From Parashewanella tropica (GTDB lineage Bacteria > Pseudomonadota > Gammaproteobacteria > Enterobacterales > Shewanellaceae), in contig NZ_CP037951.1 in NCBI RefSeq assembly GCF_004358445.1, forward strand, positions 228,501-292,500: DNA of 64,000 nucleotides, in the 5' to 3' direction. A program made the translations under genes and the position numbers. Below the pieces are notes generated by a model. The model saw only the letters and a list, made by a program, of their open reading frames with translations, had not been told where the DNA came from and made no database searches. Positions 57,257-64,000 of this stretch are shown one piece after another (positions within the stretch are counted from its first letter, which is position 1; the number at the start of each line of letters is the position of its first letter).

Positions 57257-58942
57257 CTAATAATGTTTATGAAGATCACTAGCGATTAAGTGTTCAGGTG
57301 TTAAATAATCTCGATAGCTGTATCTGTTTAGCTTATTAATACTGGGTGCTTTTTCTTTTTCGTCCTTTTTGTTGGCGGTAATTAAATTAACCAACCAAGC
57401 TTGGAATGCATCATTGTGATTTTCAAGCTGAGTTAATTTAGTACGATAATCATCAAATATATCGGCTTTGAGTGCTTGGCTGAGATTAACGACTTCTTTT
57501 GGATGATGCTCAGATAAATATCGAATCGCTAAATAACTCCATTGGTAGGTGCGCTCTTGGCCGTCGCCGTATTCAGTTTTAAAAATAGTCTTAAGATCGG
57601 GGCGTTTATCTTTTGCTTCTTTTGCCACCTTTATGGCTTTGGAATTCTCATTTCCTTTTGATATGTACTCAGCAAGCCCTTCAGCCCACCACACCATATG
57701 GCTGGGGAAGTGTCCAAATTCACCGTATTTTACAAATCGCCCATCCAAATAATGCACATATTCGTGGTTAAGATTCCAAACGGAAAACTCAGGTTCAACC
57801 CACCATTGTCGAAACGCTAAAAAGCGAGCTTGATTCTCTGGTTTTTGAGGCGTTCCTTCTAAGTACATACCGCCATTATCTGTGTTGATATCAAATAGTA
57901 ATTGACCGCCAATGTGGTATTGGCTCCAGTTTTTAAACACTACGACCTCAAGCGCGGTATTGTGATCGTTCGCTGTGGGCTTATGTTGAGAATCCAGTAG
58001 TTGATGGAAATTGCTCTCTTGAGAGGTTAACCGTTGGCAAGACTGAGCTAATTGCTCAGAGTTGAGATCTTGATGACGAATGATAATGGTATTCGAGCAT
58101 GCATGCTTGTGTGGCAGTAAGGTCGACTCATCAGGAATACGGCAGCGGCTTTTATTATCTAAGCAGGCTTGACGCTGTGCAAAGGTATTAATGTGATAGC
58201 CAAGTGTGTAGGCATCTTTACCTTTATCTTGGCGCTCTTCGATATCGTCATCGGCGATTTTTGCAACGGCGTCGTCAATGGCTTGCTCTTGTTGAGTTGG
58301 CTTATCTGTTTCTGAAGCGGGCAGTGTGAGTCGATATAGCGCCAGTGCCCAATATGCATTTTGTTTTGGCCAATCATCACCTTGACGAATACTGTTCTTG
58401 TGCTTGGCAAAGGCAATAAGCGGTAAATGTATTTGCTGCTTAATCAGCGTTTTTGCTAATGCTCCATCAGGTTGTTTTTTGGCTTGGTTAAGTAAAAAAC
58501 CGTAAGCTCGTAGGGTTTCCCACAAAGCGTAATCAGTTGCTTGGCTGATTGGTGCATTGCTTAACTCAGTTAACTGATGCTTCAATGGCTTGAGCAGTGG
58601 TGTTAACGCTCCGATCGAGTCATCTTTATCAAAATATCGGTACACTGTGACTGAAAATTGCTCTTGAAAACGAGGATTTTTTTTCAAAACTGGATCTTTG
58701 ATTAAAGCTTGGAGTTGTTTGGATAAGGCAAGTTTTTGTTTTAGCGTGATTGTGTCAAGATCACCAAAATAGCTGTAAGCTCGAAGAAAATAGAGCAGTT
58801 GATTGATATCTTCTAAACCAGTGGAAGGCGCAAGGCTGCTAACGGCGTTATCAAAGGTTGCTGTTGTAAACAGTTTGGTATCGTGTCCGAATAAATCATC
58901 AGGTGATAATGCTAATACCTGTTTTATTTCAGGGGTTGCCAA
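57257..58942 (-). CDS. M9-type collagenase-like metalloprotease, N-terminus without signal peptide
   Basis: A 561-residue protein resembling bacterial (Vibrio-type, peptidase M9) collagenases. It has an N-terminal helical activator-like region, then the zinc site NLNHEYVHYLDGRFVKYG with HExxH at residues 393-397. Next comes WWAEGLAEYISKG, whose Glu is the likely third ligand. No C-terminal PKD/PPC collagen-binding domains are present. The frame begins at a TTG with only a poor ribosome binding site. Upstream it is open for just 15 further codons (encoding HHYSSPKLAEQA...) to a stop, with no ATG and no signal sequence. Family members are normally secreted, so the 5' end may have been lost. It borders the right edge of the T6SS region. 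Confidence 0.75.
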   Translation of the reverse strand: MATPEIKQVLALSPDDLFGHDTKLFTTATFDNAVSSLAPSTGLEDINQLLYFLRAYSYFGDLDTITLKQKLALSKQLQALIKDPVLKKNPRFQEQFSVTVYRYFDKDDSIGALTPLLKPLKHQLTELSNAPISQATDYALWETLRAYGFLLNQAKKQPDGALAKTLIKQQIHLPLIAFAKHKNSIRQGDDWPKQNAYWALALYRLTLPASETDKPTQQEQAIDDAVAKIADDDIEERQDKGKDAYTLGYHINTFAQRQACLDNKSRCRIPDESTLLPHKHACSNTIIIRHQDLNSEQLAQSCQRLTSQESNFHQLLDSQHKPTANDHNTALEVVVFKNWSQYHIGGQLLFDINTDNGGMYLEGTPQKPENQARFLAFRQWWVEPEFSVWNLNHEYVHYLDGRFVKYGEFGHFPSHMVWWAEGLAEYISKGNENSKAIKVAKEAKDKRPDLKTIFKTEYGDGQERTYQWSYLAIRYLSEHHPKEVVNLSQALKADIFDDYRTKLTQLENHNDAFQAWLVNLITANKKDEKEKAPSINKLNRYSYRDYLTPEHLIASDLHKHY

Positions 58943-59014
58943 AGCTTGCTCTGCTAATTTAGGAGATGAGTAATGATGTCCGTATTGTCACAGTATGCCT
59001 CCACTTGCATTTTT

Positions 59015-59027
59015 GTATACAGTATAC
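59015..59027. promoter_or_regulatory. Operator-like palindrome GTATACaGTATAC
   Basis: A perfect 6-1-6 inverted repeat lies in the 177-bp gap between the divergent collagenase and zinc-ribbon genes. Its size and symmetry suit a dimeric transcription factor, but no regulator can be assigned. Confidence 0.3.
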
Positions 59028-59119
59028 CTCTCAAGGCCGAATGTGAAGAATTGTGTAATTTGGCGCACAGAGTTGGATGCGATAAAATAACGGCTCATTC
59101 CAACAGGTAATCGCGGTTT

Positions 59120-59683
59120 ATGTCTAAAATCGATCCACAATTATTTTCTGTACACGAACATGCGCTTGAAAAAGAGTATGAGACTTGTCCTGAGTGTGGT
59201 TCCGAACTTTCGGTGAAACATAGCCAACATGGCAGCTTTTTAGGTTGTAATAATTACCCGAATTGCCAATATACACGTCCGCTTGTTCAGCATGAAGCCA
59301 TCGACTCCCAAGTGATAGAAGGTTCAGAGTGTCCAGAGTGTGGTAATGAACTGGCGGTAAAATCGGGTCGATTTGGTATTTTCATTGGCTGTACTCATTA
59401 CCCGGAATGTCATCACATTGAGCGCCCAGATCATGAAGATGATGACGGTGTCATCGCTTGCCCACAATGTCATCAGGGGCAACTTGAACATCGAACCAAT
59501 CGTTTTGGCAAAAACTTTTATGCCTGTAACGCTTACCCTAAGTGCAAATTTTTAGTCAATCACAAACCTGTGGCTCAAGCTTGCCCTGATTGTGGATTTG
59601 GAATTTTAGTCAGTCGTAAAGCGGCGGCTGGACAGCGATTGGAATGCCCACAAAAAACCTGCAAATTTAAACAACAACTTTAA
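59120..59683 (+). CDS. yrdD: Topoisomerase-type zinc-ribbon protein (YrdD-like)
   Basis: A 187-residue protein built of four Cys4 zinc ribbons like those at the C-terminus of type I DNA topoisomerase. The first three have the form CPECGSELSVKHSQHGSFLG...C-x4-C (starting at about residues 20, 66 and 112), and the last is shorter (CPDCGFGILV...CPQKTCKF). It lacks the topoisomerase catalytic domains, so it is a nucleic-acid-binding protein of unknown role rather than a truncated topA. Its genomic neighbours downstream (tsaC, 12 bp away) and, usually, smg upstream are conserved in gammaproteobacteria. Confidence 0.9.
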   Translation: MSKIDPQLFSVHEHALEKEYETCPECGSELSVKHSQHGSFLGCNNYPNCQYTRPLVQHEAIDSQVIEGSECPECGNELAVKSGRFGIFIGCTHYPECHHIERPDHEDDDGVIACPQCHQGQLEHRTNRFGKNFYACNAYPKCKFLVNHKPVAQACPDCGFGILVSRKAAAGQRLECPQKTCKFKQQL

Positions 59684-59695
59684 AAGGTATCTTAG

Positions 59696-60253
59696 ATGCG
59701 TCATTTGCATCCTACACAAATCAACGAACTGATTAACGCTGGTGGCATTATTGCCTATCCTACCGAAGGCGTTTATGGCTTGGGTTGTGATCCTGATAAT
59801 GTCGATAGTATTGAGCGCTTACTGCAAATAAAGCAGCGGCCTTGGGAAAAAGGGCTGATCATCGTTGCCAGTGACTTTGCTCAACTTGATGACTATGTCG
59901 ATTTCACTCAACTCAGTACCGATCAAATTGAAAAGGTAAAATCCCATTGGCCGGGAGCGGTGACACAAATTATGCCAGCACACGCATCTGTCAGTCCAAA
60001 GCTTCGTGGGCAGTTTGATACTATTGCGGTTCGAATTTCAGCGCATCCAACCGTGATAGAACTATGTAACAGTTTGGGGAAACCTCTGGTTTCCACCAGT
60101 GCCAATATTGCAGGAGAGCCTCCAGCGATGAGTGGCGAAGAAATTGAAGCGCAATTTTCAGAGCAAGTTGATGCCCTGATTGAAGGCGAATTAGGTGGGC
60201 GTAAACAGCCCTCTACCATCATTGATGCCCGAACTGGGCAAGTTTTACGTTAG
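59696..60253 (+). CDS. tsaC: L-threonylcarbamoyladenylate synthase TsaC
   Basis: Makes threonylcarbamoyl-AMP from threonine, bicarbonate and ATP for the t6A modification at position 37 of ANN-decoding tRNAs. The 185-residue product is of the short TsaC/YrdC class without the Sua5 C-terminal domain. Motifs seen are GGIIAYPTEGVYGLGCDPDN at the N-terminus, RPWEKGLIIVAS with the conserved KGLI, and VSTSANIAGEPP. It is probably co-transcribed with the zinc-ribbon gene. Confidence 0.95.
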   Translation: MRHLHPTQINELINAGGIIAYPTEGVYGLGCDPDNVDSIERLLQIKQRPWEKGLIIVASDFAQLDDYVDFTQLSTDQIEKVKSHWPGAVTQIMPAHASVSPKLRGQFDTIAVRISAHPTVIELCNSLGKPLVSTSANIAGEPPAMSGEEIEAQFSEQVDALIEGELGGRKQPSTIIDARTGQVLR

Positions 60254-60263
60254 TTACCATTTG

Positions 60264-60362
60264 AAGGTGCAAAATTGTAAACGACAACAGTAGCGTACAT
60301 CCATGTACTGACGACCTTTACTTCCTGTAAAGGACGGTTGTCTTATCACAATTTAGCACCTT
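60264..60362. repeat. 99-bp REP-like extended palindrome between tsaC and hemF
   Basis: AAGGTGCAAAATTGT (60264-60278) matches the complement of ACAATTTAGCACCTT (60348-60362) at 14 of 15 positions. Between them lie a near-palindrome GTACATCCATGTAC (60295-60308) and a smaller hairpin CCTTTAC-TTCCT-GTAAAGG (60315-60333). The whole can fold as a long stem with internal hairpins, as REP/BIME or miniature elements do. It fills most of the 149 bp before hemF; it may also attenuate or stabilise the transcript. Confidence 0.65.
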
Positions 60363-60393
60363 GATATGTTCACTATTAAGTGTGGAATAATAA

Positions 60394-61757
<1,364 letters not shown>

Positions 61758-61814
61758 GTTAAAGTTCTACTATCGGACTAAGTCAAAATTGGCTGAATTA
61801 TATCGGAAACCTCA

Positions 61815-62639
61815 ATGATTGATAGATACGCCGTATTTGGTAATCCCATAAAACACAGTAAATCACCCTTTATTCATCAACAATTTGCTAAGCAAACAGG
61901 GCAAGCGCTGAGTTATGAAAAATTGCTAGCCCCCGTGGATGGTTTTGAAGATGCGGTAACCTTATTTTTCGAGCAAGGTGGAAAAGGCGCGAATGTGACC
62001 GTGCCGTTTAAAGAACAAGCCTTTGCATTATGTCGTCAATGTACCGCTTCGGCTCAACTGGCTAAAGCCGTAAACACCTTATGGCTAGACGAAAATGGAA
62101 ACCTGGTTGGCGATAATACCGATGGCTTAGGTTTGGTGGCCGATTTAGAACGTCAGTTTGGTGCTCTTAATAAAAAGAACACTGTTATTTTAGGTGCTGG
62201 TGGTGCGGTTCGAGGTTGTATCTATCCATTATTAGAGATTGGAGTGGAACAGATTGTCATTGCCAACCGTACCAAAGCCAAGGCAATCAATTTAGCCGCA
62301 GAAGTGAATGATAAAAGAGTGGAGGGAATGGGGCTTGATGAGCTATCTGCTAATACGGATTGCGATATTTTGATCAATGCTACTTCTTCTGGCGTAGACG
62401 GAAAAGTGCCCAATGTTGCGAATGACTTTATTCATAAAAAGATCAAAGCCTACGATATGTTTTATAGCGCGGAGAAAACGGCGTTTATTGAATGGATAGA
62501 ACAGCAAGGAGTAACGCATACTGCTGATGGATTAGGGATGCTGGTTGGTCAAGCCGCAGAAAGCTTTATGCGTTGGCGAAAAGTGTCACCACAAATCACG
62601 TCTGTATTATCTGAATTACGACAACAAATGAGTAAATAG
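61815..62639 (+). CDS. aroE: Shikimate dehydrogenase (NADP+)
   Basis: Reduces 3-dehydroshikimate to shikimate with NADPH in aromatic amino acid synthesis. The 274-residue product has the substrate-binding start YAVFGNPIKHSKSPFIHQQF, the catalytic Lys/Asp region NVTVPFKEQAF and GDNTDGLGLV. The NADP-binding LGAGGAVRGCIYPLL and ANRTKAKA complete it. It is followed 8 bp later by the DUF1488 gene. Confidence 0.97.
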   Translation: MIDRYAVFGNPIKHSKSPFIHQQFAKQTGQALSYEKLLAPVDGFEDAVTLFFEQGGKGANVTVPFKEQAFALCRQCTASAQLAKAVNTLWLDENGNLVGDNTDGLGLVADLERQFGALNKKNTVILGAGGAVRGCIYPLLEIGVEQIVIANRTKAKAINLAAEVNDKRVEGMGLDELSANTDCDILINATSSGVDGKVPNVANDFIHKKIKAYDMFYSAEKTAFIEWIEQQGVTHTADGLGMLVGQAAESFMRWRKVSPQITSVLSELRQQMSK

Positions 62640-62647
62640 CAATTCCC

Positions 62648-62911
62648 ATGAATCAAAGTATTATTTTTATCGATGACATTGAATGGTCTGAGCAAGATCA
62701 AGCCGTCGTACTTACGGCACAACTACAAGGCATGATGATCCCTTGCAAAATTAGCTTAGCAAAATTGAATGAGATCTTTAGCTCAGATATAACCAATAAA
62801 AGTGAAGCGTTGGAACTTGCTGAACACAAACGCTTCGATCTAGAAGATATGTTTGAAGAACTTATCGAACAAGAAGCGATGAATGAACAAGGTATTGTGG
62901 TTTACTCATAA
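62648..62911 (+). CDS. yrdB: DUF1488 family protein (YrdB-like)
   Basis: An 87-residue acidic protein of the DUF1488 family, which follows aroE in many gammaproteobacteria. It starts MNQSIIFIDDIEWSEQDQAV. Its function is unknown. The final 10 bp overlap the 3' end of the convergent yrdA gene. Confidence 0.85.
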   Translation: MNQSIIFIDDIEWSEQDQAVVLTAQLQGMMIPCKISLAKLNEIFSSDITNKSEALELAEHKRFDLEDMFEELIEQEAMNEQGIVVYS

Positions 62912-63447
62912 TCTTCTGCAATATAGTTATTCTTCAAGCGAACATAATGGGCGGCAGAGTAAGTAAGAAACTCACGTTCCTTTTCTGTAAGAGGACGAAC
63001 TTGTTTAACTGGGCTGCCAACATACAAGAATCCACTTTCTAATGTCTTTCCTGGTGGCACCAAGCTACCCGCCCCGATAATAACGTCATCACAAATGGTG
63101 GCGTTATCTAAAATCAAAGTGCCCATTCCAACTAAAACGCGATCACCAATAGTACAACCGTGAAGCATGGCTTTATGACCGACTGTAACGTCATCACCAA
63201 TAGTAAGCGGATAACCTTTCGGATTAGACTCAGATTTATGAGTCACATGAAGTACGGTTCCGTCTTGAATATTGGAACGCTTGCCAATACGCATAGAGTT
63301 CACATCACCACGCGCTGCCACCATAGGCCAAATACTGACATCATCATCTAAATGGATATCTCCTACTAATACAGAGAGCGGATCAATATACACAGATCCA
63401 CCAATCTTTGGTGAAATGCCTTGATAACTACGTAAAGGAGAAGCCAT
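62902..63447 (-). CDS. yrdA: Gamma-carbonic-anhydrase-like protein (YrdA family)
   Basis: A 181-residue left-handed beta-helix protein built of hexapeptide repeats (for example VLVGDIHLDDDVSIWPMVAARGD, then TIGDDVTVGHKAMLHGCTIG). The histidines in TVLHVTH, VGHKAMLHG correspond to metal-binding residues of gamma-class carbonic anhydrases. YrdA/PaaY-type members bind zinc, but enzymatic activity is often weak or unproven. It lies between aroE-yrdB and an rRNA operon, a conserved place. Confidence 0.92.
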   Translation of the reverse strand: MASPLRSYQGISPKIGGSVYIDPLSVLVGDIHLDDDVSIWPMVAARGDVNSMRIGKRSNIQDGTVLHVTHKSESNPKGYPLTIGDDVTVGHKAMLHGCTIGDRVLVGMGTLILDNATICDDVIIGAGSLVPPGKTLESGFLYVGSPVKQVRPLTEKEREFLTYSAAHYVRLKNNYIAEDYE

Positions 63448-63587
63448 AACTTAATTCCATAATCTATTTGTATCAGCAAACTATACCGAAAAAGCACTAA
63501 AACAGGCTAGTTTGGCAGGAAAAATAAGCATATCGCTGAAAATGTCGGCAAGCGATCGCCGATCGATAAAAAACTTCAAAAAAGCCC

Positions 63588-63615
63588 TTGCGCAAAATTC
63601 TAAGCTCCCTATAAT
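63588..63615 (+). promoter_or_regulatory. rRNA operon promoter P1
   Basis: TTGCGC (63588-63593), a 16-bp spacer and TATAAT (63610-63615) are followed by a GC-rich discriminator GCGCCACC, the feature that makes rRNA promoters sensitive to ppGpp. The A-rich stretch just upstream (63568-63587) is a likely UP element. Confidence 0.8.
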
Positions 63616-63733
63616 GCGCCACCACTGACACGGCACAGCGGCGAAACAAACGATGTTACAGCAGCTACCAAGTCAGGGTTTAAAGAGCGATTCAGTCACT
63701 TTTTAAACGGCCAGAAAAAACTTTAAAAAAAGT

Positions 63734-63762
63734 GTTGACGGCCACAGGGAAATGCGTAGAAT
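63734..63762 (+). promoter_or_regulatory. rRNA operon promoter P2
   Basis: TTGACG (63734-63739), a 17-bp spacer and TAGAAT (63757-63762) lie about 145 bp downstream of P1, the usual tandem arrangement of rrn promoters. Confidence 0.8.
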
Positions 63763-64000
63763 ACGCAGCCCTGACCCGCTGAGAACAACGACTCGACGGG
63801 GTGCTGATAAAAGCACAATGTTCTTTAAAAATAAGTATCAAGCAAATCTGTGTGGACACTCACAGAGATAGAAACATCCAGTTATCATCTTTGGATGCTA
63901 ACAAAAATTCTATCAATGAAGAGTGTTTACATTGATTGAAATCATTAATTTGATTTCAGACATGCAAAGACAGAATTCATTGAGCTGAAACTTCGGTTTC
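63763..64000 (+). other. rRNA operon leader with boxB/boxA antitermination signals
   Basis: Downstream of P2 a hairpin GTGCT-GATAAA-AGCAC (63801-63816, boxB-like) is followed at once by TGTTCTTTAAAA (63819-63830), a boxA match that recruits Nus factors. Then comes the conserved CTGTGTGGACACTCACAG stretch (from about 63848). The last bases form the start of a CTGAAAC-TTCG-GTTTC tetraloop hairpin, part of the pre-16S processing region. The 16S gene itself is not in the window; it should begin within tens to a few hundred bases. Confidence 0.8.

Noticed and set aside
59120..59683. Zinc-ribbon gene as a broken topoisomerase I pseudogene
   Set aside because: Stand-alone proteins of this length with four ribbons next to tsaC are a normal conserved gene in gammaproteobacteria.
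63763..64000. Start of the 16S rRNA gene inside the window
   Set aside because: The conserved AGAGTTTGATC start of 16S is not present; only leader and processing sequence is seen.

Overview
The window looks like chromosomal DNA of a gammaproteobacterium, most probably a member of the Vibrionaceae. The evidence is the gene order trkH-trkA-rsmB-fmt-def / lysM-dprA-smg ... topA-like zinc-ribbon gene-tsaC-hemF-aroE-yrdB-yrdA-rRNA operon, the style of the rRNA leader at the right end, and moderately AT-rich base composition. This is a family-level inference; nothing here fixes genus or species.

Layout. 0-3.4 kb: galactose utilisation (galK, galT) with a divergent LacI/GalR-family repressor and a palindromic operator between them. 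3.5-17.3 kb: mixed accessory genes: a secreted metzincin-type protease, a 1023-residue protein ending in a Ser/Thr-kinase-like domain, a 268-bp repeat element with inverted ends, a MATE transporter, groES-groEL, a small secreted protein and an unrecognised 1120-residue protein. 17.6-20.2 kb: a lipoprotein with a collagen-like stalk and a phytase-like/beta-propeller body. 20.2-28.8 kb: housekeeping genes for potassium uptake, rRNA methylation and N-formylmethionine metabolism, diverging from a LysM protein, dprA and smg.

28.9-58.9 kb: about 30 kb of accessory DNA that appears to sit between smg and the zinc-ribbon gene. It holds a complete type VI secretion system (T6SS). All thirteen core components (TssA-M) are present, plus a second TssC paralogue, an FHA protein, a short kinase, VgrG and PAAR. 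Around the core lie four small proteins with a Cys-His-Asp arrangement and a DPNxG motif as in YopT-like (peptidase C58) cysteine proteases, a PI-PLC X-domain protein, an unrecognised helical protein, a VgrG-associated 193-residue protein and an M9-like collagenase with no visible signal peptide. The four YopT-like genes flanking a T6SS are the most interesting content: they are candidate effectors aimed at eukaryotic cells.

59.1-63.5 kb: the housekeeping block resumes (zinc ribbons, tRNA threonylcarbamoyladenosine synthesis, haem synthesis, truncated haemoglobin, shikimate dehydrogenase, DUF1488, gamma-carbonic-anhydrase-like protein). 63.5-64.0 kb: tandem promoters and leader of an rRNA operon whose 16S gene lies just past the window end. 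I saw no tRNA gene, CRISPR array or transposase gene.
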